A DNA stretch of 64,000 nt, taken from the NCBI GenBank assembly GCA_963777735.1, contig CAVZRQ010000009.1:1-64000 (forward strand), in the 5' to 3' direction. Source of the DNA: ZC4RG30 sp963777735 (GTDB lineage Bacteria > Pseudomonadota > Gammaproteobacteria > Steroidobacterales > Steroidobacteraceae). Under the pieces are notes generated by a model. The model made no database searches and was not told the origin of the DNA. It was given only the letters and a program-made list of their open reading frames with translations. The position numbers and the translations under genes were made by a program. How positions within the stretch are numbered: position 1 is the first letter of the stretch; the number at the start of each line of letters is the position of its first letter. Positions 32,337 through 41,863 of the stretch are shown one piece after another.

Positions 32337-33734
32337 TCAATCGAGTTTGACCATCTGGAACTTCGGCACCAGCAGATGCATGAGCCCCCACGCCAGCACA
32401 TAGGCCGTGCCGCAGATCAGGAACAGGATCCCGTACCCCAACTCGACATGCCCCAGCGCCGTGAAATGCGCCAGCAGCAACCCGGCCGCCCGCGAGATCA
32501 GGATCCCGCCGATGGCGCCGGCCATGCCGCCGATGCCGGTGACCGAAGCCACCGCACGTTTCGGGAACATGTCGGAGACCGTCGTGAAGATGTTGGCCGA
32601 CCAGGCCTGATGCCCTGCCGTCGCAATGCCGATGGTGAGCACGGCGAGCCAGATATGGATCTCGCCGAGCTTCGTGGCCAGCAGCACGGTAAGCGGCGCC
32701 AGCGCGAACAGGAACATCGACAGCTTGCGGGCGCGGTTCATGTCCATGCCACCCTGTGCGAAATGTTTCGGCAGCCAGCCACCGAAGATCGAACCTGCGG
32801 TCGAGATCGTATAGACCACTGCGACCGCCAGCGCCCAGCTGATGTGCCCGGGCACGGTCGACACATCCCCGTTGAAGCCGGGATTCGCCGCCGCGAAGGC
32901 GGCGAGCTTGCGGGCGTTCTCTTCATTGAGGAAGGCCGGCAGCCAGAACATGTAGAACCACCAGACCGGATCGGTCAGGAACTTGCCGACCACGAAGGCC
33001 CAGGTCTGGCGGAAGCGCAGCAATCGCACCCAGGTCACCGGTGCGCTCGCGCCCGCCGCGGCTTCTTCCGGATCGCTGTGGATATGGTCGTACTCGGCCT
33101 TGCCGAGCTGCCCCTTCGCGAGCTTGGCGGCCGGCGAATCGTAGGTGCGATACCAGAAGATGAGCCACAGAAGGCCCACTGCACCGGTGAGGATGAAGGC
33201 CCACTCCCAGCCCCAGGATTCGGCGATGAAGGGCACCGACAGCGGCGCGATGATCGCGCCCACATTGGCGCCGGAGTTGTAGAGCCCGGTCGCAAAGGCG
33301 CGCTCCCTGCGTGGAAACCACTCTGCGATGGTCTTGTTTGCCGCGGGGAAATTGCCTGCTTCCGTAAAACCCAGCGCAGCACGCCAGAAACCGAAAGTCA
33401 CGGTGGTATGGCCGAAGGCGTGGCCGATGGCAGCGATGCTCCAGCCGATCAGCGAGTACGCATAGCCTGACTTCGTGCCGAGCCAGTCGATCATCCGGCC
33501 CGCCAGCACCATGCCGATGGCATAGGCCAGCTGGAAGCAGATGACGACGGTGGAGTAGTTCAGCTCCTGCGCGGCCTTGTCGGCACCGAACACACCTTCG
33601 TCGGAAAGCATGGGCTTCAGCAGGCCCAGCACATTGCGATCGACGTAATTGATGGTGGTGGCAAAGAACACCAGCGCGCAGATGGTCCAGCGGTAGCGGC
33701 CGATCTGCGCGTTGATCTGCGTGAGCGTGTGCAT
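32337..33734 (-). CDS. MFS transporter, ACS family (hexuronate transporter-like)
   Basis: A 465-residue inner-membrane secondary transporter with 12 predicted helices. The start MHTLTQINAQIGRYRWTICALVFFATTINYVDRNVLGLLKP and the GFTEAGNFPAANKTIAEWFPRRERAFATGLYNSGANVG signature are typical of the anion:cation symporter branch that includes ExuT-like hexuronate/galacturonate carriers. The actual substrate is not settled, as no sugar-acid catabolic genes adjoin it. ATG 33734 replaces a longer in-frame frame that runs antiparallel into comF. Divergent from comF across a 106-nt gap. Confidence 0.88.
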   Translation of the reverse strand: MHTLTQINAQIGRYRWTICALVFFATTINYVDRNVLGLLKPMLSDEGVFGADKAAQELNYSTVVICFQLAYAIGMVLAGRMIDWLGTKSGYAYSLIGWSIAAIGHAFGHTTVTFGFWRAALGFTEAGNFPAANKTIAEWFPRRERAFATGLYNSGANVGAIIAPLSVPFIAESWGWEWAFILTGAVGLLWLIFWYRTYDSPAAKLAKGQLGKAEYDHIHSDPEEAAAGASAPVTWVRLLRFRQTWAFVVGKFLTDPVWWFYMFWLPAFLNEENARKLAAFAAANPGFNGDVSTVPGHISWALAVAVVYTISTAGSIFGGWLPKHFAQGGMDMNRARKLSMFLFALAPLTVLLATKLGEIHIWLAVLTIGIATAGHQAWSANIFTTVSDMFPKRAVASVTGIGGMAGAIGGILISRAAGLLLAHFTALGHVELGYGILFLICGTAYVLAWGLMHLLVPKFQMVKLD

Positions 33735-33840
33735 GGGTGGTCCCACTGGATTCTTGTTCTGGAGTCGCGCCCGGATAATGGCAGGCTTCGGGCAATTTGG
33801 GGCAAGGCCGTTTTCCATCGGCCCTGCAACACTGTCGCGC

Positions 33841-34572
33841 ATGCTGGCGATTGCACAATGGCTCACGGATCTGATCGCACCACCCATCTGCGTGCTTTGC
33901 GGGGGTGATGGCCAGACACTGGACGAACCCTGGGGTCTCGATCTTTGCTGCTGGTGCGAGCAGGCCTGCATGCCGGTACCCAACCCCTGTCCGCGCTGCG
34001 GTGAATCCTTCAACGCTGCCGGTGTCTGTGCCCATTGCCAGCGTGTGCAGGCTCCCTTCGATTCCACCTTCAGCCTGTTCCTCTATCAGGAGCCGGTGGA
34101 TCTGCTCATCACGAACCTGAAGTTCCGGCACGAACTGCCGCCGGCGCGGGTGCTGGGCATGCTGTTCGCGCGCGCCTGGCGCAAGGCGTCGCGCCCGTTG
34201 CCGCAATGCCTGATCCCGATGCCGCTGCACGCGGCGCGCTATCGCGAGCGGGGCTTCAACCAGACGGCAGAGATTGCCCGTCACATCGCCCCGCGGATGC
34301 GCGATGCGGCGGGCAAGCGGCTCGCCGTGCGCTGCGATCTGCTGCAGCGTGTGCGCGCCACCGCTGCGCAAAGCGAACTGGATGCCAGCGCGCGGGCCGC
34401 GAACCTCCGGGGCGCGTTTCGTGCCGGCGGTGGCGTCATGCCTGCGCATGTCGCCCTGCTCGATGATGTGATGACCACCGGCCACACGGCCGCCGCGGCC
34501 GCACTGGCCCTGAAACTGGCGGGCTGCCGCCGCGTGGAAATCTGGGCCTGCGCCCGGGCCCTGCAACGGTAG
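33841..34572 (+). CDS. comF: ComF family protein (phosphoribosyltransferase-like)
   Basis: A 243-residue ComF/GntX-type protein used in natural transformation or DNA-uptake-linked metabolism. The N-terminal zinc-finger-like Cys pairs are clear (CVLCGG, CCWCEQAC, CPRCGESF, CAHCQ). The C-terminal half is a type I phosphoribosyltransferase with CLIPMPLHAARYRERGFNQTAEIA and the PRPP loop VALLDDVMTTGHTAAAAA. The ATG at 33841 (MLAIAQWLTDLIAPP) matches family starts. It is transcribed divergently from the MFS gene, leading into ctaB. Confidence 0.92.
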   Translation: MLAIAQWLTDLIAPPICVLCGGDGQTLDEPWGLDLCCWCEQACMPVPNPCPRCGESFNAAGVCAHCQRVQAPFDSTFSLFLYQEPVDLLITNLKFRHELPPARVLGMLFARAWRKASRPLPQCLIPMPLHAARYRERGFNQTAEIARHIAPRMRDAAGKRLAVRCDLLQRVRATAAQSELDASARAANLRGAFRAGGGVMPAHVALLDDVMTTGHTAAAAALALKLAGCRRVEIWACARALQR

Positions 34573-34651
34573 TGCCGGGCCTGATCTGCTAAGCTCTGCC
34601 GCCTTTCCGATGCGGACTTCCCGGGGTTTTCGCCCCCCTTTGACAAGCACC

Positions 34652-35560
34652 GTGGCCACACACGAAAACATCCTGCCCTCCCCCGCTTTCGTTCGCTGGC
34701 GCCTTTACCTCGCGCTGACGAAGCCGCGCGTCGTGGCACTGATCGTGCTGACCTCCGTGGTTGGCTCGTTGCTGGCAACTCCCGGGCTGCCGCCGTTGCT
34801 GCCGCTGCTGTTCGGCAACCTCGGCATCGGGCTCGCGGCCGCCAGCGCCGCCACCCTGAACCAGGTGCTCGACCAGCGCATCGACGCGCGCATGGCGCGC
34901 ACGCGTACCCGCCCACTGCCTACCGGAGGGCTCGTCGAACGCGATGCGCTGTGGTTTGCCGCGATGCTCGGCGTCGCCTCGATGCTGGTGCTGTTCCTGC
35001 TGGTCAACGCGCTGACCGCGGTGCTCACTTTCGCTTCGCTGATCGGCTACGCCGTGATCTACACCCTGTGGCTGAAGCGGGCCACGCCGCAGAACATCGT
35101 CATCGGCGGTGCCGCGGGCGCCGCGCCACCGGTGCTCGGCTGGGCCGCCATCACCAACACCATCGACCCGCATGCGCTGCTGCTGTTCCTCATCATCTTC
35201 GCGTGGACGCCGCCCCATTTCTGGGCGCTCGCCATCGCGCGGCGCGACGATTACGCCAAGGTCGACATCCCCATGCTGCCGGTGACGCATGGCATCGAGT
35301 TCACGCGGCTGCACGTGCTGCTGTACACCATCATCCTGATCCTCGTCACGCTGCTGCCCTGGCTCACCGGCATGAGCGGTCTCATCTATCTGCTGGTTGC
35401 CCTCGGGCTCAATGCTGCTTTTCTCGCCTATGCGGTGGCATTGAAGCGCTCGCAGAAGAAGGAACTGCCCATGAAGGTGTTCCATTTTTCGGTGCAATAC
35501 CTGATGTGGCTGTTTCTCGCCCTGCTCGTCGATCATTACCTGCCATTGCGCCTGTTCTGA
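34652..35560 (+). CDS. ctaB: Heme O synthase (protoheme IX farnesyltransferase)
   Basis: UbiA-superfamily membrane enzyme that farnesylates heme B to heme O, the substrate of CtaA. The product of about 302 residues has YLALTKPRVVALIVLTSVVG at the start, the Asp-rich NQVLDQRIDARMARTRTRPLP motif, FAWTPPHFWALAIARRDDYAKVDIPMLP and about eight helices. The start is uncertain: GTG 34652 gives MATHENILPSP and a normal length, whereas ATG 34610 adds 14 residues; neither has a good SD. It lies 7 kb from the cox cluster, so heme A supply is split between two loci. Confidence 0.94.
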   Translation: MATHENILPSPAFVRWRLYLALTKPRVVALIVLTSVVGSLLATPGLPPLLPLLFGNLGIGLAAASAATLNQVLDQRIDARMARTRTRPLPTGGLVERDALWFAAMLGVASMLVLFLLVNALTAVLTFASLIGYAVIYTLWLKRATPQNIVIGGAAGAAPPVLGWAAITNTIDPHALLLFLIIFAWTPPHFWALAIARRDDYAKVDIPMLPVTHGIEFTRLHVLLYTIILILVTLLPWLTGMSGLIYLLVALGLNAAFLAYAVALKRSQKKELPMKVFHFSVQYLMWLFLALLVDHYLPLRLF

Positions 35561-35580
35561 AGACAGGCCGGGAGATCCGC

Positions 35581-36324
35581 ATGAAACTTCGTGTACTGCT
35601 CCTGATTGCCCTGGCGCTGCCGCTACCGGCGCTTGCCCAGCTGCGTTGGGTGGAAGGTCGCCACTTCACCACGCTGCCGCGCGGCGTTCCGGCGGAAAAC
35701 CGCGTCGGCAAGATCGAAGTCGCCGAAGTCTTTTCCTACGGGTGCATCCACTGCTTCCGTTTCAAGGAAGAAATCGCGAAATTGCAGGCCGCCTTGCCCG
35801 CAGATGCCTACATGAGCTACGTGCATGCTTCCTTCCAGCCTGCCGAAGCCTGGCCCATGTACCAGCGCGCCTGGTACACGGCGCAGGCCATGGGCATCGG
35901 CATGGCCAATCACGAGAAGATGTTCGACGCGGTGTGGACGACGCGCGAGGTGTCGCTGCTCGACCCCACGACCGGGCTTGTGCGCAGGCCACTGCCAACC
36001 ATTGAAGAGGCAGCGCGTTTCTACGCCGGCGCCGCCGGGGTGAAGGCCGCGGATTTCCTCAAGATCGCCAATTCGCCGGAAATCAATGCCCAGGTCAAAC
36101 GCGCCGATGCGCTGATCGAGTCCTGGCGCGTTCCGGGAACGCCCTCACTGGTGGTGAATGGCCGCTATCTGGTCAACAACGATTCGGTCACCAACTGGAA
36201 TGACGTGCGGGCCATCGTGCTCTTTCTGGTAGGCACAGAGCGCCAGCGCCTGGCGCAGGTGAAGACACTGCCCGCGAAACCAGCGGTTGCCGCACCGGCC
36301 TCGTCGTCTGCCAGGAAGCCCTGA
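35581..36324 (+). CDS. dsbA: Periplasmic thiol:disulfide interchange protein DsbA
   Basis: Introduces disulfide bonds into exported proteins. The 247-residue precursor has a signal peptide (about residues 1-19, MKLRVLLLIALALPLPALA), the redox motif C-I-H-C (Cys55, Cys58 in FSYGCIHCF) with the alpha-helical insert and the cis-proline loop GTPSLVVNG. A proline/alanine-rich C-terminal tail of about 20 residues is extra. An ATG at 35581 with GGGAG upstream sets the start. It follows ctaB by 20 nt and precedes gloB by 11 nt. Confidence 0.95.
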   Translation: MKLRVLLLIALALPLPALAQLRWVEGRHFTTLPRGVPAENRVGKIEVAEVFSYGCIHCFRFKEEIAKLQAALPADAYMSYVHASFQPAEAWPMYQRAWYTAQAMGIGMANHEKMFDAVWTTREVSLLDPTTGLVRRPLPTIEEAARFYAGAAGVKAADFLKIANSPEINAQVKRADALIESWRVPGTPSLVVNGRYLVNNDSVTNWNDVRAIVLFLVGTERQRLAQVKTLPAKPAVAAPASSSARKP

Positions 36325-36335
36325 AGACCTCACCC

Positions 36336-37127
36336 ATGCATGTCGAACGCATCTGGCCCGATACGCGCTTGCGCAATTACCATTATCTGGTGGTGTGCAC
36401 GCAAACGGGTGAGGCGCTTGCCATCGACCCCTTCGATGCGCAGCTGGTGCAGGACACCGCCCGCCACCATGGCTGGCAGATCACGCAGATCCTGAACACC
36501 CACCATCACCACGATCACGTGGCAGGCAACGCGGCCCTGCAGGCCGCCACCGGGGCGCGCGTGCTGGCGCATGCCGGCGCGGCATCCACCATCGGCGGCG
36601 TGGATGTCGGCCTCGTCGATGGCGATGTGATCCGCGTGGGCAGGAGCATCGAGCTCGAGTGCCTTGATACTCCAGGCCACACGATGTCGCACGTGTGCCT
36701 GTTCGCCCACGCCGAACAACCGGCGCTGTTCTCCGGCGACACACTCTTCAATGCCGGTGCCGGCAACTGCCATCAGGGCGGCGATGCAGGATTGTTGTAC
36801 GAGACGTTTGCCAACCGCCTGGCGCGCCTGCCCGACAACACGCAGGTGCATGCCGGGCACGATTACCTGCTGAACAACCTGGGCTTCACACTGGCGCGGG
36901 AACCCGGCAATGCCGTGGCCCGTGATCTGTCTGCGCGGCTCGCCACGCTCGCGCCGCTCGATATGCCGGTTACCACTCTGGGCGAAGAGAAGCTGTTCAA
37001 TACCTTCCTGCGGCTGCAGAATCCCGGGATCATCGCCGGGTTGCGCGAGGTGTTCCCCGATCTGCCGGAACAGCCAACGCCGCGCGAGGTTTTCGTGGCC
37101 CTGCGCGCCCTGCGCAACAAATGGTGA
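36336..37127 (+). CDS. gloB: Hydroxyacylglutathione hydrolase (glyoxalase II)
   Basis: Metallo-beta-lactamase-fold enzyme that hydrolyses S-lactoylglutathione to lactate and glutathione, completing methylglyoxal detoxification. The 263-residue protein has the binuclear metal motif THHHHDH (His56-His61), GHTMSHVC (third ligand), FSGDTLFNAGAGNC (bridging Asp) and HAGHDYLLNNLGF. The C-terminal glutathione-binding tail ends FVALRALRNKW. It is spaced 11 nt from dsbA and 8 nt from the next gene. Confidence 0.95.
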   Translation: MHVERIWPDTRLRNYHYLVVCTQTGEALAIDPFDAQLVQDTARHHGWQITQILNTHHHHDHVAGNAALQAATGARVLAHAGAASTIGGVDVGLVDGDVIRVGRSIELECLDTPGHTMSHVCLFAHAEQPALFSGDTLFNAGAGNCHQGGDAGLLYETFANRLARLPDNTQVHAGHDYLLNNLGFTLAREPGNAVARDLSARLATLAPLDMPVTTLGEEKLFNTFLRLQNPGIIAGLREVFPDLPEQPTPREVFVALRALRNKW

Positions 37128-37135
37128 AATGAAAC

Positions 37136-38209
37136 ATGGCTGAAGAGTCGAACAGCCGCACCCTGCGGCGGTGGTTCACCGTCGGTGCGGTGCTCATCCT
37201 GTTGCTCGCGGTGTGGCTCATTCTCCGGCCGCTGGTGCTGCCAATCGCCTGGGCCGCCATCCTCGCGTTCCTGATGCATCCCTTGCAGCTGCGGCTGACG
37301 AGCCGCTTCAAAGGCCGGGGCACACTGGCGGCTTCGGTGCTGACGGCGCTCACCCCGGTGGCCATCTTCGCCCCGCTGACGCTGATCTCGATCGCCTTCG
37401 CCCAGCAGGTCGCCATGCTTGCCGCGGCCCTGCAGCAGGAAACCAACCTGTTCGAACTGACGAGCTGGCTCGACCCGGCGCAGCATCCGCGCGTGGCCGG
37501 CCTTGCCGCCTGGATCAGCACCCGCTTTGATGTGCAGATAGCCGACATCCGGACCTGGCTGCTCAATGGCGTGCAGACCTGGGCGGGCACCCTGGCGAAG
37601 ACGAGCGGCCAGGCCTTCCTGTTCACCGCGGGTGTGGTGCTGCGTTTCTTCCTGATGCTGTTCATCCTGTTCTTCATGCTGCGCGATGGTCAGTCGTGGT
37701 TCGCACGCGTGGCCGGGCTGCTGCCCTTGAGCTTCGCGCAGAGCGACAAACTCTTCACCCGCCTCGGCAAGGTGCTGCGGGCAGTGGTTTACGGCTGCGG
37801 GCTCACCGCGCTGGTGCAGGGCACACTGGTGACCATCGGCTTTGCCATCGCCGGCCTTTCCGGCCCGATCGTGTTCGGCGTGCTCGCCACGGTGCTGGCG
37901 CTGTTGCCATTTGGTGGCGCAGCGATCGTCTGGGTGCCTGCCATGGTGTACCTGCTTGCCACCGGCAGTTTTGGGTGGGCCATGTTCATGCTGGCCTGGG
38001 GTGGAGTGGTTTCGATCTCGGACAACTTCATCCGTCCCGCCATCATCTCGCGCTACACACCGGTGCCCACACTGCTGGTGTTCCTGGGCGTCATCGGCGG
38101 CGTTTCTGCGTTCGGCCCCATCGGCTTCATCATGGGGCCGGTCATCCTGGTGCTCGCCATCGAGCTGCTGCGTTTTGCAGAAGGGTCGATCATCCGCATA
38201 GACGGATAG
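37136..38209 (+). CDS. AI-2E family transporter (PerM-like permease)
   Basis: A 357-residue inner-membrane protein with about eight hydrophobic segments and the UPF0118/AI-2E C-terminal signature (LPFGGAAIVWVPAMVYLL, GVVSISDNFIRPAIISRYTPVPTLLVFLGVIGGVSAFGPIGFIMGPVI). Family members export autoinducer-2 or act as antiporters; the function here cannot be decided. No luxS is seen. It sits between gloB (8 nt) and uvrD (14 nt) in a plus-strand run. Confidence 0.9.
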   Translation: MAEESNSRTLRRWFTVGAVLILLLAVWLILRPLVLPIAWAAILAFLMHPLQLRLTSRFKGRGTLAASVLTALTPVAIFAPLTLISIAFAQQVAMLAAALQQETNLFELTSWLDPAQHPRVAGLAAWISTRFDVQIADIRTWLLNGVQTWAGTLAKTSGQAFLFTAGVVLRFFLMLFILFFMLRDGQSWFARVAGLLPLSFAQSDKLFTRLGKVLRAVVYGCGLTALVQGTLVTIGFAIAGLSGPIVFGVLATVLALLPFGGAAIVWVPAMVYLLATGSFGWAMFMLAWGGVVSISDNFIRPAIISRYTPVPTLLVFLGVIGGVSAFGPIGFIMGPVILVLAIELLRFAEGSIIRIDG

Positions 38210-38223
38210 AATAGGCGCGATCC

Positions 38224-40455
38224 ATGGACCTCTCGCCGATTCTCAATCCGCTGAACGATGAACAGCGCGCCGCCGTCACGGCGCCCGCTGGCGCAACGCT
38301 TGTGCTGGCCGGCGCCGGCAGCGGCAAGACGCGGGTGCTGGTGCATCGCGTGGCCTGGGCGATCAACGCCATGGGCGCCACGCCCCACAACATCCTCGCG
38401 GTCACCTTCACCAACAAGGCCGCTGCCGAGATGCGCCATCGCATCGAAGCCCTGCTCGGCGTCCCGGGTGGCGCCATGTGGGTCGGCACCTTTCACGGCA
38501 TCGCGCACCGCCTGCTGCGGCTGCATCACGCCCTGGCCGGCCTGCCGCCGGGTTTCCAGATCCTCGACAGCGAGGACCAGCAGCGCCTCATCAAGAAGGT
38601 CATCCGCTCACAGGATCTCGACGAGACGCGTTACGTGCCGAAGGAAGTGCAGTACTTCATCAACAAGCTGAAAGATGACGGCCTCCGCCCGAACCAGGTC
38701 AAGCCGGGCCACGATCCGATCCAGCAGATGATGGCGAAGCTCTATGCGCTGTATGAAGACACCTGCCGCCGCAGCGGCGTGGTGGATTTCGCCGAGCTGC
38801 TGCTGCGCGCCTACGAACTGCTGCGCGACAACAAGTCATTGGCCGGGCACTACCGCACCCGCTTCACGCATGTGCTGGTCGATGAGTTCCAGGACACCAA
38901 CGCCATCCAGTACGCCTGGACGCGCCTCATGGCCGGCCAGGATGGCAATCCCTTCGTGGTGGGTGACGATGATCAATCCATCTACCGCTGGCGCGGCGCG
39001 CAGGTCGAGAACCTGCGGCAGTTCACGCGCGACTACCCCGACGCGCAGATGTTCAAGCTGGAGCAGAACTATCGCTCCACTGCAAATATTCTCGGTGCTG
39101 CCAACGCGCTGATCGCGCACAACTCCGGGCGGCTCGGCAAGAACCTGTGGACCAATGGCGCCGAGGGCGAGCGCATCCACCTGTATGCGGCTTTCAACGA
39201 ACGGGATGAAGCGGCTTTCGTCGTGGCGCGCATCGCGGAATGGGCGCGCAATGGAGGCGCCCGCAGTGATGTGGCCATCCTCTATCGCTCCAATGCGCAG
39301 TCGCGCAGCTTCGAAGAATCGCTGCTGTCGGCGCGCATTCCCTACAAGGTGTATGGCGGCCTGCGTTTCTACGAGCGGCAGGAGATCAAGGATGCACTCG
39401 CCTACCTGCGACTGATCTCCAACCGCGACGACGATTCCTCGTTCGAACGCGTCGTGAACCTGCCGACGCGCGGCATCGGCGCAAAGTCGCTGGAAGGCTT
39501 GCGAGCCGTGGCACGCACCGCGCCAAGTTCCATGTGGAAGGCGGCTACGGCGATGTTGTCCGGCGAACCCGGCTCACCCGGCGTCAGCGAGCTCGGCAAT
39601 CGCGGCGCTGCGGCGCTGCTCGGTTTCCTGCAGCTCATCGATCAACTCGACCAGGACACCCGCGACCTGCCGCTGTTCGAGCAGATCGATCATGTCATCC
39701 AGAACACCGGCCTCATCGAACACTACCGCAAGGACAAGCAGGACAAAGGCGAAGCCCGCATCGAGAACCTGGATGAGCTGGTCAGTGCAGCGCGCGGCTT
39801 CGATGCCGATGCCATCAGCCCGGATGCCGACGCCGAGAAACTGCCTCCACTGGAGGCGTTCCTCGCGCATGCCGCGCTCGAATCCGGCGAGGGGCAGGCC
39901 AAGGAATGGGAAGACTGCGTGCAGATGATGACGCTGCACACCGCCAAGGGCCTGGAGTTTCCGCTGGTGTTCCTCTGCGGAATGGAAGACGGTCTGTTTC
40001 CGCACCAGCGCTCCATCAATGATCTCGATGGCCTCGAGGAAGAGCGCCGGCTGTGTTACGTCGGCATCACCCGCGCCATGAAGCAGCTGTACATCAGCTA
40101 CGCCGAACAGCGCCGCCTGCATGGCATGGACAGCTTCGGCACGCCGTCGCGGTTCATCGCCGAGCTACCCGAGGATCTGGTCGAGGAAGTGCGGCCCCGC
40201 ATTCAGGTCGCCCGCCCGCTGGTCGGCTCCGGTTATCGCCCGCCCGTGGCAACCGGCCGGTTCCGTGATCCGGTGGCAGAAGCAGCCGCACCGGGCATCA
40301 AGTTGGGCGCACGCGTGCGGCATGGCCGGTTCGGCGATGGCGTCATCCTGAACCTGGAAGGCCAGGGTGCGCAGGCCCGCGTGCAGGTAAACTTCGAACA
40401 GCAGGGCGCCAAATGGCTCATGCTCTCGTACGCGAACCTGGAGATCGTGCGATGA
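38224..40455 (+). CDS. uvrD: DNA helicase II
   Basis: Superfamily-1A 3'-5' helicase for nucleotide-excision and mismatch repair. The 743-residue protein has LNDEQRAAVTAP (Q motif), the Walker A AGAGSGKT (about residues 30-37), FTNKAAAEMRHRI, DEFQDTN, GDDDQSIYRWRGA, NYRSTANIL, LHTAKGLEFPLVF and VGITRAM. Its C-terminal HGRFGDGVILNLEG Tudor-like tail is found in UvrD and favours it over Rep. The last codons (GTG CGA TGA) overlap the start of the 13-codon leader that precedes trkA. Confidence 0.96.
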   Translation: MDLSPILNPLNDEQRAAVTAPAGATLVLAGAGSGKTRVLVHRVAWAINAMGATPHNILAVTFTNKAAAEMRHRIEALLGVPGGAMWVGTFHGIAHRLLRLHHALAGLPPGFQILDSEDQQRLIKKVIRSQDLDETRYVPKEVQYFINKLKDDGLRPNQVKPGHDPIQQMMAKLYALYEDTCRRSGVVDFAELLLRAYELLRDNKSLAGHYRTRFTHVLVDEFQDTNAIQYAWTRLMAGQDGNPFVVGDDDQSIYRWRGAQVENLRQFTRDYPDAQMFKLEQNYRSTANILGAANALIAHNSGRLGKNLWTNGAEGERIHLYAAFNERDEAAFVVARIAEWARNGGARSDVAILYRSNAQSRSFEESLLSARIPYKVYGGLRFYERQEIKDALAYLRLISNRDDDSSFERVVNLPTRGIGAKSLEGLRAVARTAPSSMWKAATAMLSGEPGSPGVSELGNRGAAALLGFLQLIDQLDQDTRDLPLFEQIDHVIQNTGLIEHYRKDKQDKGEARIENLDELVSAARGFDADAISPDADAEKLPPLEAFLAHAALESGEGQAKEWEDCVQMMTLHTAKGLEFPLVFLCGMEDGLFPHQRSINDLDGLEEERRLCYVGITRAMKQLYISYAEQRRLHGMDSFGTPSRFIAELPEDLVEEVRPRIQVARPLVGSGYRPPVATGRFRDPVAEAAAPGIKLGARVRHGRFGDGVILNLEGQGAQARVQVNFEQQGAKWLMLSYANLEIVR

Positions 40456-40493
40456 AGGTGTTGATACTTGGCGCTGGCCAGGACCTCAAATGA
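40452..40493 (+). CDS. 13-codon leader peptide copying the TrkA N-terminus
   Basis: This short frame reads MKVLILGAGQDLK, then stops. The first ten residues equal the first ten of TrkA (MKVLILGAGQ), but six of those ten codons differ, all synonymously (for example AAG/AAA, GTG/GTA, TTG/CTG). It starts on the uvrD stop (ATGA), has GGAG about 9 nt upstream, and its own stop overlaps the trkA ATG (ATGA). An AGGA inside it serves trkA. It would couple trkA translation to uvrD. It may be a diverged partial duplication of the trkA start; expression is unproven. Confidence 0.55.
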   Translation: MKVLILGAGQDLK

Positions 40494-41854
40494 AAGTACT
40501 GATACTCGGGGCCGGCCAGGTAGGTCGTACTGCGGCCTACCATCTGGCGCGTGAGCCGGACAACGAAGTCACGGTGGTCGATTCCAACGAGGCCGTGCTG
40601 CGCGAACTGCAGAGCCGTCTCGACGTGCGCACCGTGGCCGGCAATGCTTCCTTTCCGGCCGTGCTCGAAGCCGCCGGCATCGCCGACACCGACATGCTGG
40701 TGGCGCTGACCAGTTCCGATGAAGTGAACATGGTGGCCTGCGAGATCGCCCACGCGCTGTACCGCACGCCCACCAAGATCGCCCGCATCCGCGCGCAGGA
40801 ATACACCAGCCAGGAAAAGCTCTTCGCCGATGGCGCCCTCTCCGTGGACGTCTGGATCAGCCCCGAGCAGCTGGTCACCGAATACATCGAACGCCTGATC
40901 CGCAATCCCGGCGCGCTGCATGTGGTGGACTTCGCCGATGGCCGCGTGCGCCTCGTCGGCATGCAGGCCCGCAAGGGTGGCCTGCTGGTGGGCCAGCAGC
41001 TGCGCACGCTGCGCGACCACATGCCCAATGCCGATGCGCGCATCGCGGCCATCTATCGCAACGGCCGTTTCATCGAGCCCGAAGGCGAGACCATGGTCGA
41101 GGAAGGCGACGAGATCTTCTTCGTCGCCGCCCGCGACAACATCCAGCGCATGATGAACGAGATCACGCGCGCGGAAGAAAAGGTACGCAAGGTCGTGATC
41201 GCCGGCGGCGGCAACATCGGCTTTCGCCTGGCGCGGCTGCTCGAGAAGGATTTCCAGGTCAAGCTGATCGAGCGCGACGGCGAACGCGCGCGGCGCGTGT
41301 CGGAGCGGCTGGATGGCACCATCGTGCTCAATGGCGATGCGCAGGATGAAGACCTGCTGATCGAGGAAAACATCGACGGCACCGATGTGTTCGCGGCCGT
41401 CACCAATTCCGAGGAGGCCAATGTGCTCTCGGCGATGCTCGCCAAGCGCCTCGGAGCCCGCAAGGTGCTGGCGCTGGTCAACCGCCCCTCCTACGGCGAG
41501 CTGATGGAGAACCGCAGCATCGACATCGCCGTGTCACCGCAGACGGTCACCATCGGCTCGTTGCTGGCCCATGTGCGCAAGGGTGATGTGGTGCGCGTGC
41601 ACTCCCTGCGCCGGGGCTCGGCGGAAGCACTGGAAACAGTGGTGCACGGCCCGCAGGACCGTTCGAAGGTGGTCGGCCGGCGCATTGAAGAACTGGACCT
41701 GCCCAACGGGGCCTCCATCGTGGCGCTGGTGCGTGGCGAGCGCGTGATCATTGCGCATCACGACACGCAGATCGAGACCGAAGATCATGTGATCGTGTTC
41801 CTCTCCGATCGCCGGCAGGTCGATGCCGTGCAGCGCCTGTTCCAGTCGGGCTGA
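40490..41854 (+). CDS. trkA: Trk system potassium uptake protein TrkA
   Basis: Cytoplasmic NAD(H)-binding gating subunit of the Trk K+ importer. The 454-residue protein has two tandem RCK units: the first Rossmann motif ILGAGQVGRTAAYHLA and TrkA-C domain, the second IAGGGNIGFRLARLLE and C-terminal TrkA-C (KGDVVRVHSLRRGSAEALE). ATG 40490 with AGGA 6 nt upstream fits family starts. trkH follows after 9 nt, giving both core subunits in one operon. Confidence 0.97.
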   Translation: MKVLILGAGQVGRTAAYHLAREPDNEVTVVDSNEAVLRELQSRLDVRTVAGNASFPAVLEAAGIADTDMLVALTSSDEVNMVACEIAHALYRTPTKIARIRAQEYTSQEKLFADGALSVDVWISPEQLVTEYIERLIRNPGALHVVDFADGRVRLVGMQARKGGLLVGQQLRTLRDHMPNADARIAAIYRNGRFIEPEGETMVEEGDEIFFVAARDNIQRMMNEITRAEEKVRKVVIAGGGNIGFRLARLLEKDFQVKLIERDGERARRVSERLDGTIVLNGDAQDEDLLIEENIDGTDVFAAVTNSEEANVLSAMLAKRLGARKVLALVNRPSYGELMENRSIDIAVSPQTVTIGSLLAHVRKGDVVRVHSLRRGSAEALETVVHGPQDRSKVVGRRIEELDLPNGASIVALVRGERVIIAHHDTQIETEDHVIVFLSDRRQVDAVQRLFQSG

Positions 41855-41863
41855 CCGCGACGC

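Noticed and set aside
34923..35536. Long minus-strand frames antisense to ctaB
   Set aside because: No motif or start signal; shadow of the heme O synthase gene.
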